NCBI GenBank assembly: GCA_029857955.1
Contig: JAOUFY010000017.1
Span: forward strand, 1-44,737
Source of the DNA: Spirochaetia bacterium
GTDB taxonomy: Bacteria > Spirochaetota > Leptospiria > Turneriellales > JAOUFE01
Length of the DNA: 44,737 nucleotides
Direction of reading: 5' to 3'
Part shown: piece after piece, positions 36,391 through 44,737 of the stretch
Position numbering within the stretch: the first letter of the stretch is position 1
How the letters are laid out: every line of letters begins with the position of its first letter
The notes under the pieces: model-generated
The model's database searches: none
What the model was told of the DNA's origin: nothing
The model's input: only the letters and a program-made list of their open reading frames with translations
Made by a program: the position numbers and the translations under genes

Positions 36391-37803
36391 CTATAATAAT
36401 GCAATGTAGTATTCCAGGCGAACCTGGTAGTCAAATGGAAAATAGTTTCCATAAAAAGATGTGGAGCTGCCGTATTTGTATAAACCGGCTAATGAAATTT
36501 TTGATGATTTATCAACTTTATAATCAGTTCTAAGAGAAAACAAGTATTCCTGATCAAAGGGATTTGTAACTACGTTTAATGCAACATCAAAAATATCTTT
36601 TATGTTTACTGCCAGCAAGCTTGCTACAAAATAATGGCGCATTGGTGTAGCTGCCTGATTGTTTGAATTTGACGACAATTGGCTTAACCATAATTTTTTT
36701 TGATCAATAGCCAGATCAGGGTAGTTTTGTAAATTTTCCTGACGATAAAGGTATTCAAGTGTTAACGTTGTGTAGTCGCCAATGTCAAATCGAAAACCAG
36801 TTAATGCATCAACATAAAATTTTCTATCAGGTTCAGCTACGATTATATCAGAATGTGGTTTTTCATAAAATAAAATCTCACCGTGCCATTCAAGGCGGTT
36901 TAAAAAATATCTGGAATATGAAATTCCTTCTTGATTTTGTTTTTCTGTGTAATAATAAATGGCATTAAAATCTCCCTTGAAAATGTCGAGATACAATCTT
37001 GCGAATTCTCCCTGTAAGTCGGTATTGTAAGATTCAGTTTCTTTTGAAACACCTAGAGGGCTTCTTGGGTTCAAGATAAATTTATCACGGTTATTTGCCG
37101 GCATTCCGTATTTATCCAGAAAAAAACCTGGCAAATAAGCGGCGCTGATTCTCCATCTGGATAAAATTTCGGTTTTAAAATCGCCGTCAAAAGATAACTG
37201 AGAAAGCCAAGCGCCTTCCCTTTGAGCCGGTTCGCCGGGCAATGCTGATTTTGGATTATGACGGTCCATTGGATTTTGAAATAAACCAGGCGAAAAAATG
37301 CGTCTGTATTTTCCAATTAAAAAAGACATACCCTGCACATTTGTACCCTCAAAAAACAATTCATTTAGTTTTAACCAGTCGCCGGCTCCTTTTTTAAAGA
37401 AAAAAGAATCGGCAGGGTATTGGCTGGATATTTTACCCTGCACATCTGTTTTAATTACCATGTTGGCATTTTGTGGTAATTTCGTATGACGGGTTAATTC
37501 AAGATTCATTTCTGCTGAAGCGCTTTTTCCCTGAAACAGCCCATTTGCAACCGCTAAATGTTGAGTATCTGTAATTGGTTGATACGAAAAATTTCCTATG
37601 GAATAAAGCCGATATTCATATTTGTTTTTTTCAGGATCATTTGATTTAAGATCTTCGCTGTTTTTTTCGTCTTTTTTATTCTCGTTGTTTATAACATTTG
37701 TTTTTTCAATGGGCGCATCTTCAATGATGGCATCAGGGATTCCCTGTGCAGTGATATCTGCAGCCGATAAAACGATAGACATAAAAACAGTTATAAACCG
37801 CAT
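36391..37803 (-). CDS. Outer-membrane beta-barrel protein of the ABC/LolA operon
   Basis: About 470 aa with a signal peptide [20 protein letters not shown] and an acidic Asn/Lys linker, then barrel-like alternating strands to the end ([12 protein letters not shown]). The stretch [20 protein letters not shown] recalls the GxxRxxWGxGxxFNPTDxxNP motif of DUF1302-type barrels that accompany LolA-like proteins; this link is from memory of the family and not proven here. The frame also opens at ATG 37881, one base after the upstream stop, which would add 26 residues before the signal; ATG 37803 gives the normal signal peptide. It lies between the LolA-like and LolD-like genes. Confidence 0.72.
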   Translation of the reverse strand: MRFITVFMSIVLSAADITAQGIPDAIIEDAPIEKTNVINNENKKDEKNSEDLKSNDPEKNKYEYRLYSIGNFSYQPITDTQHLAVANGLFQGKSASAEMNLELTRHTKLPQNANMVIKTDVQGKISSQYPADSFFFKKGAGDWLKLNELFFEGTNVQGMSFLIGKYRRIFSPGLFQNPMDRHNPKSALPGEPAQREGAWLSQLSFDGDFKTEILSRWRISAAYLPGFFLDKYGMPANNRDKFILNPRSPLGVSKETESYNTDLQGEFARLYLDIFKGDFNAIYYYTEKQNQEGISYSRYFLNRLEWHGEILFYEKPHSDIIVAEPDRKFYVDALTGFRFDIGDYTTLTLEYLYRQENLQNYPDLAIDQKKLWLSQLSSNSNNQAATPMRHYFVASLLAVNIKDIFDVALNVVTNPFDQEYLFSLRTDYKVDKSSKISLAGLYKYGSSTSFYGNYFPFDYQVRLEYYIALL

Positions 37804-37882
37804 AAATTGAATGATCTTTATACTGCGAAATTTTACTGACTTTAATAAAAAAAGATCATATGTTTTCGCGCTGATTTTCATT

Positions 37883-38647
37883 TTACTTGCCGAGATTATC
37901 TGGTTTAAAACGACTTTCTGAGAGTCCCTGTGATTTTTGAAAGTCTTTTACGACAAGAACTGTTCGCTGTCCGGTAATTACATTTTCCATTATCAATGTC
38001 GCAGGCCGGTTAATTCCATGAAACTCTTTTACATCCCTGTATTTTAAAGTTTTTAAATGATGACCGGCATTATCGTAAAAATATTGTTGAACAGGCTGAA
38101 GGTCTGATTTTAAAACCCACAGACGAATTAAAAAATAAGCAGCGCCGGAGTTTTTTTGAGAGGTCATGTCGATTACGTATTGAGTTGGCGATTCCTTGAC
38201 GACTTTAACATTATAAAGATCCAGCCAGTTTAATCTCAACACATCAGCGTTGTTAAAATCTCCATTACCGATACTGTCGCGATCAGCAAGGCGTACGATT
38301 TTACGAGAATCCGGTAAAAAACTCCAGATTTCGCCGTTAATGTTTAGTATCTGACGTCCTTTATCTCTGGGAGGTTCAAAAAAAGAAACGTGAATGGTTT
38401 TACTGTCTTTAGCGATAACTTCAAGCGAGTAACTTTGTTCTGATTTATCTACCCTGTAGTTTGTAAATGCATACCGTGCAATCCATTGGCCAGGGGAAAG
38501 TTTATTTAAAACATTTGAGACGATTTCTACAGCTTTTGAATCGCTTTGTTCATTTTGCCCGTAAAGATCATTGCCGGATTTAACCAACAAAGGTAAAATT
38601 AACATTGTCAAGACGATCAAAGGCGTTTTTGTAAATTTATTTTTCAT
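37883..38647 (-). CDS. LolA-like outer-membrane lipoprotein-sorting protein
   Basis: A 254-aa exported protein with signal KTPLIVLTMLILPLLVKSG. It matches the LolA_like family (half-barrel): YSLEVIAKDSKTIHVSF, FFEPPRDKGRQILNINGEIW, SFLPDSRKIVRLADRDSIG, then DNAGHHLKTLKYRDVKEFHG and PATLIMENVITGQRTVL. Such proteins hold a lipid or acyl chain in a hydrophobic cavity in the periplasm. AAGGAG stands before ATG 38647. It lies 50 bases after the permease gene and one base before the possible start of the barrel gene. With them it could carry a lipid-like load from the inner to the outer membrane. It differs from housekeeping LolA in family and context. Confidence 0.88.
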   Translation of the reverse strand: MKNKFTKTPLIVLTMLILPLLVKSGNDLYGQNEQSDSKAVEIVSNVLNKLSPGQWIARYAFTNYRVDKSEQSYSLEVIAKDSKTIHVSFFEPPRDKGRQILNINGEIWSFLPDSRKIVRLADRDSIGNGDFNNADVLRLNWLDLYNVKVVKESPTQYVIDMTSQKNSGAAYFLIRLWVLKSDLQPVQQYFYDNAGHHLKTLKYRDVKEFHGINRPATLIMENVITGQRTVLVVKDFQKSQGLSESRFKPDNLGK

Positions 38648-38697
38648 TGTATTCTCCTTAATATTTAATACAGTCAGGTTTCATTATGATTCAATTA

Positions 38698-40089
38698 TTA
38701 TATATGCGTTAGCGCATCCATTGGAGTTAATCGAGAAGCTATTCGGGCCGGGTACAATGAACCAACAACGCCGGAAACCAGTCCAAAAACTACCGTTAAA
38801 AATATAAAAAAGAAAGTATTGAAGGGATGCAAAATAACCAGATCAACAGTGCCTGGTATTTTAAACGGAACTCCATGATAACCTAAAATAGCTACAATGA
38901 TTGAACCTAAAATTGCTCCAATAACACTTCCGGCCAGACCAAGTCCCATGCTTTCGATCAAAAATAATTGAATGATGTGTTTACGTTTAAAGCCTATGGC
39001 CATGAGAGTTCCAATTTCACGAGTTCGTTCAGATACTGTCATAAAACCAGTTACAATGATGGCAAAAATCACAAAAATCATAATAACCGCCATGATTACT
39101 GAAAAAACAATATTTTGCAGACTCATGATGTTGCTGAAAAATTTATTGATTTCATCCCATGGTTCAGCAAGTAAATCAAACTTTGCTAAACGTTGATTTA
39201 ATAACTGAGAGACTTTGTTTCGATTGTTTGTATCGTCAAGAGAGATGACCAATTCATTGATTTTACCTTCGCTGCCGAGAAGTCTTTGTGCGGCAGGAAG
39301 CGTCATGTAAATCATGGTTTTGCTTGCCGTAGGATTTGGAAAATCAATGATCGCGGTCAATTCGCCCTGTAGCGAATGTTGTGCGCCGTTTGGATCTGTC
39401 GTCATTAAAATAAGTTCATCGCCAATACCTGCGTATTCGGGGTGACCATTTACCATGGTTGAAAAACCTTCTTTCATCGTTGTGCCAAGCATGATCTGAT
39501 GAAATTCGCTTACGCTGGCTTTTAAGTTTTTTGCAGTTTTGGGTGATACAGGTTTTGCTAAATTTACAGGACGATCAAGAGGAGCATCTTCAATATCTGA
39601 AAAGCTGATAGAATCGAGAACAAGATCTTTTTCAAGTGATGAATCCAGAAAGTGGCCGGCATCTTTTTTAACCATATCTTTAAGTCTGGGGCAGACACGA
39701 TTTTCTCCTTCTGGATCAATACCTATACCCATAAATGGTGTCGTTGTCTGTGATTTTTGATGATTGATGATTCCGCCGAAAAACAATCTTTCGGTTACTC
39801 CGGTTACGTGAGGCGTATCCAGGATGATGTGTTTAATTTCTTCGGTCGATGTAAACAGGTAGTCATAGGATTTTGAAGGAAGTGCATTTCTAAATCCGTT
39901 TCGAGTTACCTGGATATCTCCGATTTCAGCTTTGGTATTACTTTCTTTAATCTCTTTCTGCAGGCCGTTTAAAAAACCGCGGATATTAAATAAAAATGTA
40001 ATGCCTATGGCGGTTACCATAACCGTTAATAAACTTCGACGAAAATTTCTAGTTATATTTTTTAAAGCCAGTATGTAAAAGTTTTTCAT
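38698..40089 (-). CDS. FtsX/MacB-type ABC transporter permease
   Basis: A 463-aa inner-membrane protein. One N-terminal membrane helix (RRSLLTVMVTAIGITFLFNI) is followed by a periplasmic domain of about 240 residues, then three helices at the C-terminus. The FtsX domain shows GFMTVSERTREIGTLMAIGFKRKHI and ends SLYPARIASRLTPMDAL. This four-helix layout is that of LolC/LolE/MacB mechanotransmission permeases. AAGGA precedes ATG 40089. It is the first gene after the palindromic operator at 40162-40179 and should pair with the ATPase at 35697-36371; a homodimer is likely as there is only one permease gene. Confidence 0.93.
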   Translation of the reverse strand: MKNFYILALKNITRNFRRSLLTVMVTAIGITFLFNIRGFLNGLQKEIKESNTKAEIGDIQVTRNGFRNALPSKSYDYLFTSTEEIKHIILDTPHVTGVTERLFFGGIINHQKSQTTTPFMGIGIDPEGENRVCPRLKDMVKKDAGHFLDSSLEKDLVLDSISFSDIEDAPLDRPVNLAKPVSPKTAKNLKASVSEFHQIMLGTTMKEGFSTMVNGHPEYAGIGDELILMTTDPNGAQHSLQGELTAIIDFPNPTASKTMIYMTLPAAQRLLGSEGKINELVISLDDTNNRNKVSQLLNQRLAKFDLLAEPWDEINKFFSNIMSLQNIVFSVIMAVIMIFVIFAIIVTGFMTVSERTREIGTLMAIGFKRKHIIQLFLIESMGLGLAGSVIGAILGSIIVAILGYHGVPFKIPGTVDLVILHPFNTFFFIFLTVVFGLVSGVVGSLYPARIASRLTPMDALTHI

Positions 40090-40156
40090 ATTTTATCCTT
40101 AATTTGTATTTAAAATAATATGTCAGAGCTCATGTAGACCAAGAATATTAACCTCT

Positions 40157-40190
40157 TTTATAGTGAGTAATTACTCACTCAAATGGTCAA
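40157..40190 (-). promoter_or_regulatory. Promoter with 18-bp perfect palindromic operator
   Basis: AGTGAGTAATTACTCACT (40162-40179) is a perfect palindrome lying between TTGACC (40185-40190, minus strand) and TATAAA (40157-40162, minus strand). The usual -35 to -10 spacing is not met by TTGACC (22 bases), so the exact -35 is unsure, but the palindrome abuts the -10. It faces the permease gene and lies 78 bases past the TetR gene's stop. Form and place fit a TetR-family binding site. Confidence 0.75.
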
Positions 40191-40256
40191 CTCTTTTTTT
40201 TAATCTAGTATAAAAAAAATTTTATTTGCCATTTTTAATATTTTTTTATAGATAAA

Positions 40257-40898
40257 TTACTTTCTTTTAATTAATCCATTACACAAGATATCGATCATGG
40301 ATTTAATTTGCATATCATCATCCCATTCTTCATCTGAAGATAAAATAAATCGTAAAATTGAGTATCCCAGAAAAGAAGACATCACCATGCGAATGATGAT
40401 GGAAGGATCAAGATCAATGATCACACCTTTTTTTTGGTGGCGTTTGATAAATTCAGAGACCATGGGAAACATTTTTTCTGTAAATTGCTTTTTCGCAAAA
40501 TTTTGCAATTCTGCGTCAAAGCTCATTTCCTGGATGATAATTCTCAGAAAAGTTCTGTGCTTTTTAATGAAATCAAGTCGTTCATTAAAAAACAAATTTA
40601 AAAAAAACCGTAAATCTGTGTAGTTTTCGGAAAGAATTTTTTTTGTTCTTAAAATAGTTAGCGGAAGAATTGTTTTCTCAACTGCCATAAAAGCAATTTT
40701 TTGAAACAACAGTTTTTTATTTTTAAAATGTTTGAATATTAAACCTTCAGCTACACCTGCTTTTTTAGCAATTTCTCCCGTAGACGTTCCCGAAAACCCT
40801 TTTTCTGCAAAGATTTCCAACGCAGATTCGTATATCTTTTTTTGTTTTTCAGTCATTCCCGAAAAATATAATTCATCTGAGTAGTCATTGTTGTCCAT
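40257..40898 (-). CDS. TetR/AcrR-family repressor
   Basis: A 213-aa regulator. The N-terminal DNA-binding domain is typical: KKIYESALEIFAEKGFSGTS, TGEIAKKAGVAEGLIFKHF, KNKKLLF. The remaining ~150 residues form the variable ligand-binding helices. It is upstream of, and in the same direction as, the ABC/LolA/barrel genes, and the perfect palindrome at 40162-40179 between them is the likely target. It probably releases the operon when it binds a lipid-like or toxic small molecule; that ligand is unknown. No clear ribosome-binding site is visible before ATG 40898. Confidence 0.92.
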   Translation of the reverse strand: MDNNDYSDELYFSGMTEKQKKIYESALEIFAEKGFSGTSTGEIAKKAGVAEGLIFKHFKNKKLLFQKIAFMAVEKTILPLTILRTKKILSENYTDLRFFLNLFFNERLDFIKKHRTFLRIIIQEMSFDAELQNFAKKQFTEKMFPMVSEFIKRHQKKGVIIDLDPSIIIRMVMSSFLGYSILRFILSSDEEWDDDMQIKSMIDILCNGLIKRK

Positions 40899-41106
40899 TC
40901 ATAACAGCTGCCGATTAAAAACAGCCCGTCAAGCTTAACATTTAAATTATTTCATGATGATCGATTAGCAAGGATTTAATACTGTAGATTTATACCTTGG
41001 CGCACAGGCTCTGAATGTCCGAACTTTAGTCGGAACATAAGAATATTATGGATTGAAGAGTAAGATGCCCTTAAATGTATGGTCGTCAAGATTGGAAATG
41101 TAATAT

Positions 41107-42189
41107 ATGAATATAATTTATTTTTTATTAGGATTAATTTTATTGGTCATTGGTGCAGAGTTCTTGGTACGTGGCGCCTCTCGCTTGTCATTCGCATTAG
41201 GTATATCACCACTTGTCATAGGATTAACAGTTGTAGCATTTGGCACGAGCTCACCTGAATTAGCTGTAAGCGTGATCTCTGCGATAGATGGCAAAGCGGG
41301 TCTAAGCCTAGGAAATGTAGTGGGAAGTAATATATTTAATATTCTCTTTATCCTTGGAATTTCTGCGATGATTATTCCCTTAAGTGTTGCACAACAAATC
41401 ATTCGTTTTGATGTACCCATTATGATTGGTTTATCATTCTTGTTGTTAATTGTATCTCTTGATGGAAATATCAGTCGTATAGATGGCATTATTTTCATTT
41501 TAGGGTTACTCCTTTATACTTTCTATATTATTAACAAAAGCAGATCGGAATCCAAAAATGCCAAAGAAGAGATTCAAACTGAACGAATAGAAACAAAAAA
41601 TGGATCATGGGAGTGGATTAAAAATTCAGGATTGGTTATTTCGGGGCTCATACTACTCGTCGTTGGCTCCGAATGGTTGGTCGATAGCTCAATCACTTTT
41701 GCAAAAATGCTCGGTGTAAGTGAGATCGTAATCGGATTAACCATTGTTGCCGTAGGCACTTCCCTTCCGGAATTAGTAACATCCATTGTGGCCAGTATTA
41801 AAGGTGAACGAGATATTGCTGTAGGCAATGTTATTGGTAGTAATATTTTTAATATTATGGGAGTTTTAGGCTTATCCAGCATTATTCCTGAATCGGGTAT
41901 TGCAGTATCTCCATCTTTTATCGGATTTGATTTACCAATAATGATTGCTGTGGCATTTTCATGCTTGCCTATATTTATTTCTGGAGGTCGAATTAGCAGG
42001 TTTGAAGGATTTCTGTTCTTTGGATACTATATTATGTATACAACATATCTTGTATTAAAAGTCACAGGGCACGATAAATTGGAAAAAATCAATAGCCTTG
42101 TTATTTATTATGTACTTCCGCTTACTGTTGTCACATTACTGGTCATATCATTTCAGGAGTATAAAAAAAGGATAAAACCAATCGGCTAA
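41107..42189 (+). CDS. CaCA-family Na+/Ca2+ antiporter (YrbG type)
   Basis: A 360-aa inner-membrane exchanger with ten or so helices and two inverted alpha repeats. Repeat 1 has VAFGTSSPELAVS and GNVVGSNIFNI; repeat 2 has VAVGTSLPELVTS and GNVIGSNIFNI. The paired Glu residues in these motifs bind Ca2+. The loop between halves is short and charged (SRSESKNAKEEIQ). It would expel Ca2+ in exchange for Na+ or H+, alongside the SERCA-type pump at 8528-11188. It is a single gene with only a weak GGA upstream of ATG 41107. Confidence 0.95.
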   Translation: MNIIYFLLGLILLVIGAEFLVRGASRLSFALGISPLVIGLTVVAFGTSSPELAVSVISAIDGKAGLSLGNVVGSNIFNILFILGISAMIIPLSVAQQIIRFDVPIMIGLSFLLLIVSLDGNISRIDGIIFILGLLLYTFYIINKSRSESKNAKEEIQTERIETKNGSWEWIKNSGLVISGLILLVVGSEWLVDSSITFAKMLGVSEIVIGLTIVAVGTSLPELVTSIVASIKGERDIAVGNVIGSNIFNIMGVLGLSSIIPESGIAVSPSFIGFDLPIMIAVAFSCLPIFISGGRISRFEGFLFFGYYIMYTTYLVLKVTGHDKLEKINSLVIYYVLPLTVVTLLVISFQEYKKRIKPIG

Positions 42190-42387
42190 AGGCAATACAA
42201 CTTATTCAGATAACGTCCGACGGCACTCGAAGTTAAAATGACTCTTCAGGCGCAGCTTTCTTTTGTATTGCGGATGAGCAATCAATTAAACTCTGGTTTG
42301 ATGTGGCTCTGGGGGTTAAACGAAGGTCGTCTCACCACTTTTAAGTAACTAAATAAAAAAAGAAATTTTCACGATATGAACACTTAA

Positions 42388-42437
42388 AATAATAAACCCA
42401 GCTTTTTAGATGACTTAAAATCACCGGGTTTATTATT
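42388..42437. terminator. Bidirectional terminator
   Basis: AATAATAAACCC at 42388-42399 pairs perfectly (12 bp) with GGGTTTATTATT at 42426-42437; loop of 26 bases. It lies between the antiporter gene and the convergent small coiled-coil gene (stop at 42454), with T-rich tails both ways. Confidence 0.82.
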
Positions 42438-42453
42438 TCTCAACTGTTAAAAA

Positions 42454-42822
42454 TCAAGCAGCTTTGCTTGCGGGTTGCGCTTTTTGTTTTTTTGCTTTGG
42501 ATTTAAAGGGACGAATTCCAAAGTTGCTTACAATGGGATTTTTTTTGCCGAAAAAGCCATAGAGCATCGACTTATACCTCATTAATTCGTCTTTTACAGA
42601 CTTTAGCTGGGCATTGTATTCCAGATAATGCTGACTGGCATCTGAACTTGACTTTTCATAATTATCTCTTGTACTTTTAAATTTGCTGATCATCTCCGTC
42701 AGTGATTCTTCTGAAACCACAGACGGAAAACCAGGCATGTCTTTGTAAGCTTTAACCCCCTGTAACATATTCTCTAATGTTTCTACTGTCTCATTGTAAG
42801 ACTTTACATTGATTTCCGGCAT
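42454..42822 (-). CDS. Small coiled-coil protein with basic tail
   Basis: A 122-aa soluble protein. The first ~95 residues are helical and charged with heptad-like spacing (LTEMISKFKSTRDNYEKSS, KSVKDELMRYKSMLYG). Then comes FFGKKNPIVSNFGIRP and a Lys/Ala-rich basic tail. The YG-KKS-x-FG-xKP type of ending recalls small uncharacterised proteins seen in many bacteria. A very good GGAGGA lies six bases before ATG 42822, which decides the start over the ATG at 42879. Such proteins are sometimes taken for structural or nucleic-acid-binding proteins; function is unknown. Confidence 0.75.
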   Translation of the reverse strand: MPEINVKSYNETVETLENMLQGVKAYKDMPGFPSVVSEESLTEMISKFKSTRDNYEKSSSDASQHYLEYNAQLKSVKDELMRYKSMLYGFFGKKNPIVSNFGIRPFKSKAKKQKAQPASKAA

Positions 42823-43198
42823 ATTTTCCTCCAATAAAAAATTTTTGTGTTCACAATTATAATTAAGAATCAAGCGCAATTTTTACACTTCTGGTTTATA
42901 AAATGTAAAAAATGATATTTTAAATTGTAAACTGTCATTGAAAATATATAAATTACCATTTTTATTGAAAAACCATGATTTTATATATACAAATAAATAT
43001 TTCATTATAATAAATCATTAACTTTATATTTGAAAACGCCATTTTTATTTCAAAACTATCAGTTTATTATATTCAATGATCCTTTATTTTATATAAGTAT
43101 TCTTTTTTAATTACAAAATAATAATTTTATATATTTTATCACTGTTGGTTGTAATATGTTTTAGATTTTTGCGGCTATGAGAGGTCGTGCGGTCATAA
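42823..43198. other. Extremely AT-rich gene-free stretch
   Basis: About 300 bases from 42880 on are very poor in G and C, with long A/T runs and no open frame of note on either strand. It separates the coiled-coil gene from a broken gene and the vapBC/hsdM region. It may be decayed or foreign DNA. Confidence 0.5.
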
Positions 43199-43635
43199 TC
43201 AGAATAGGTGACATGTTATTTCGTCTGGTGATATTTTCAATGTCGTAGTTTTATAAATTGAAAAATACCGGCTTTCTGCATCTGTACCTGAATCTGTTAC
43301 AACATATTTACTTTTGATCATTCCCAAAAAATAGTCATCCGAATCAAGTTTAATATCATTAACTATTTCAATATTTTTTGAATTTCACATAAATTTGTTT
43401 CATCAATTTTATCATTTTCTACTTTAACAAAAACAATTGTCGTTTAACGGCATATATTACTTTATCCTCATTGTATCTTTTAACAATTTTTCCAATAGCG
43501 CCATTTTTAAGGAAAGCTTTTATTTGGGAGGTTTCATCATGATTTTCTCTGAGCGTTAATCCAGATTTTGCATTTACGATAAAATTATCAGATTCAATAT
43601 ATTTTCATTTGCCGTTTATTATGTTATAACATATA
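43199..43635 (-). pseudogene. Broken SH3-domain protein gene
   Basis: Minus-strand reading gives one protein split over frames. From the 5' side: IINGK, an in-frame TGA where Trp would fit, then KYIESDNFIVNAKSGLTLRE and NHDETSQIKAFLKNGAIGKI, a bacterial SH3 (SH3_3-like) domain. A frameshift near 43440 leads to TIVFVKVENDKIDETN, and another in an A-run near 43375 leads to IEIVNDIKLDSDDYF and VVTDSGTDAESRYFSIYKTT, ending at TGA 43199-43201. At least three lesions make it inactive. The intact form was probably an exported SH3-domain protein; no start or signal peptide remains. Confidence 0.72.
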
Positions 43636-43637
43636 TT
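43609..43637 (+). promoter_or_regulatory. vapBC promoter with palindromic operator
   Basis: TTGCCG (43609-43614), 17-base spacer, TATATT (43632-43637). The perfect 12-bp palindrome ATGTTATAACAT (43621-43632) fills the spacer and touches the -10. This is where a VapB-VapC complex would be expected to bind to repress its own operon. Confidence 0.6.
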
Positions 43638-43673
43638 ATGTTTGTCATTTTGTATTCTATGGAGGAAATAATT

Positions 43674-43904
43674 ATGGGCCAATTATCAATATATATCGAT
43701 GATGAAACATTAAAAAAAGTTGAGGAAGCAGCTAAGAGTCAGCATATGTCAGTTTCCAGGTGGATAACAAGTCGCATAAAAAATTCATTTAAAACAAGCT
43801 GGGATGATAACTTTTTTTCGTTATTTGGTTCAATTAAAGATGATTCGTTTAAACGCCCCGATCAAATCGGTTATGAACATGATTCTATGAGGGAAAGATT
43901 GTGA
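43674..43904 (+). CDS. vapB: VapB-type antitoxin (ribbon-helix-helix)
   Basis: A 76-aa antitoxin. The N-terminal strand and helices QLSIYIDDETLKKVEEAAK and SVSRWITSRIKNS make a ribbon-helix-helix DNA-binding fold. The C-terminal half (SWDDNFFSLFGSIKDDSF) is the acidic, aromatic tail that would block the toxin. ATG 43674 is chosen as GGAGGA lies seven bases before it; the frame opens earlier at ATG 43638. Its stop overlaps the toxin start by four bases (GTGA). It probably represses the operon through the palindrome at 43621-43632. Confidence 0.9.
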   Translation: MGQLSIYIDDETLKKVEEAAKSQHMSVSRWITSRIKNSFKTSWDDNFFSLFGSIKDDSFKRPDQIGYEHDSMRERL

Positions 43905-44302
43905 ATCTATTTCTTGATTCTAATATTTGCATTTATTTTTTAACAGGTAAATATACAGTTATAACGGATAATATTAAAAATACGGATCCAATTCGCATAA
44001 AAATTCCTTCAATAGTTAAAGCTGAGTTGATCGTAGGGGCGTTAAAAAGTAATAAACGAGCCGAGAATCTTAAGTTTATAAATACATTTCTTTCTTACTT
44101 TGAAATTGTACCTTTCGGCGATAATGAGTCTGAAATTTATGCGGAAATTAGAGCGAACCTGGAAAAGAATGGTAAAACAATTGGCCCAAATGATCTGATT
44201 ATTGCAAGCACTGTTATTGCAAATAATGGTATTTTAGTTACAAATAATGAAAAAGAATTTAAGAGAGTAAAAAATCTCCGTGTTGAAAACTGGATCAGTT
44301 GA
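43901..44302 (+). CDS. vapC: VapC-type PIN-domain toxin
   Basis: A 133-aa PIN-domain ribonuclease. The acidic metal-binding residues are in place: Asp6 (LFLDSN), Glu42 (VKAELIVGA), Asp98 (GPNDLIIAS), with Asn in TNNEKEF where an Asp/Asn is usual. Family members cut tRNA or rRNA and stop translation until bound by VapB. Translation starts at GTG 43901 inside the vapB stop region, so the two are coupled. The pair lies between a broken gene and hsdM, as is common for toxin-antitoxin genes in accessory DNA. Confidence 0.93.
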   Translation: MNLFLDSNICIYFLTGKYTVITDNIKNTDPIRIKIPSIVKAELIVGALKSNKRAENLKFINTFLSYFEIVPFGDNESEIYAEIRANLEKNGKTIGPNDLIIASTVIANNGILVTNNEKEFKRVKNLRVENWIS

Positions 44303-44495
44303 GCAAATACTTTAGCTAACAGGCTTTTGAAAACTACATTTGCCCCGCAAGCGTTAAATGAAAAACCGTACCTATGCTTTGGTACATATAATAAAGATTT
44401 TACATCATAGATTAATATAATAAAATTCCCGTAACCCAAGAGCACCCTGCGCCCGTGCCGGGTGCAGGCGAAGAGAAACCAGAATTGGAGATATG

Positions 44496-44737
44496 ATGAC
44501 AAAGCTCAAAGACAATAACAACAAAGAACCTGCCCGTACGCTGCAAGCAGGCTGGGAGCCCATCGAAAAACAACTCTGGAAAGCGGCAGATAAACTTAGA
44601 AAAAATATCGATGCCGCTGAATACAAACATATTGTTCTTGGACTAATATTCCTTAAATACATTTCCGATGCCTTTGAAGAGCTTCACTCAAAACTAAAAA
44701 GTGGTACTGGCGATTATGCCGGCGCAGACCCGGAAGA
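44496..44737 (+). CDS. hsdM: Type I restriction-modification methyltransferase HsdM, N-terminus (partial)
   Basis: The first 80 residues of a protein cut by the window edge. The stretch [43 protein letters not shown] matches the N-terminal HsdM domain of type I N6-adenine methyltransferases. ATG 44496 is preferred since GGAG (44487-44490) lies five bases before it; ATG 44493 is too close. The hsdS and hsdR genes would be expected further right. A 6-bp hairpin (GCACCC / GGGTGC) stands upstream at about 44441-44465. GC content of this stretch and its leader is above that of the decayed DNA before it. Confidence 0.93.
   Translation, partial: MTKLKDNNNKEPARTLQAGWEPIEKQLWKAADKLRKNIDAAEYKHIVLGLIFLKYISDAFEELHSKLKSGTGDYAGADPE

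Noticed and set aside
42880..43150. AT-rich block as a replication origin
   Set aside because: No DnaA-box clusters, dnaA, dnaN or par genes are near; AT content alone does not support an origin.

Overview
The window looks like chromosome from an AT-rich, diderm (Gram-negative-type) bacterium. Evidence for an outer membrane is strong: a TonB-receptor-type barrel, a second beta-barrel protein, an OmpA-type lipoprotein, LolA/LolD-like parts and many exported proteins. The lipoprotein signal peptides end in relaxed lipoboxes (FSC, FNC, SSC, TNC, IHC), which is reminiscent of spirochaetes such as Leptospirales. That taxonomic guess is inference; no rRNA or tRNA gene was seen to test it. No CRISPR array, prophage module or complete insertion sequence was found.

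Layout. 1-2643: the tail of an unknown gene, a secreted protein with two EF-hand-like loops, and a kexin-type S8 protease with a P domain. 2760-4712: feoB. 4944-15683: a long minus-strand run holding dnaE, a SERCA-type Ca2+ ATPase, hisF, an LPP20-type lipoprotein, and a tight cluster of papain-like protease, FecR-domain protein and LPP20/CsgG-like lipoprotein. 15908-22010: a lipocalin, tpx, an SdpR/SdpI-type pair, a fused APH-like/AAA kinase, a sulfide:quinone oxidoreductase and a rhodanese. 22211-29931: a decayed MFS fragment, valS, an OmpA lipoprotein, a globin-coupled diguanylate cyclase and monomeric icd. 30231-34337: an envelope operon (DUF3108 protein, EF-hand-like lipoprotein, TonB-receptor-like barrel). 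34640-35680: a Fic protein. 35697-40898: a TetR-controlled operon of ABC permease, LolA-like protein, beta-barrel and LolD-like ATPase. 41107-42822: a Ca2+/Na+ antiporter and a small coiled-coil protein. 42823-44737: AT-rich decayed DNA with a broken SH3-domain gene, vapBC, and the start of a type I restriction-modification hsdM, which has the look of an accessory or defence island boundary.

The main candidates for undescribed biology are envelope gene sets: the papain/FecR/CsgG-like cluster, the DUF3108/EF-hand/barrel operon (whose middle protein shares its architecture with the protein beside the kexin-type protease), and the TetR-regulated ABC/LolA/barrel set with an 18-bp perfect operator. 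Two families of dispersed palindromic intergenic repeats and two apparent leaderless genes with extended -10 promoters are also visible directly in the sequence.
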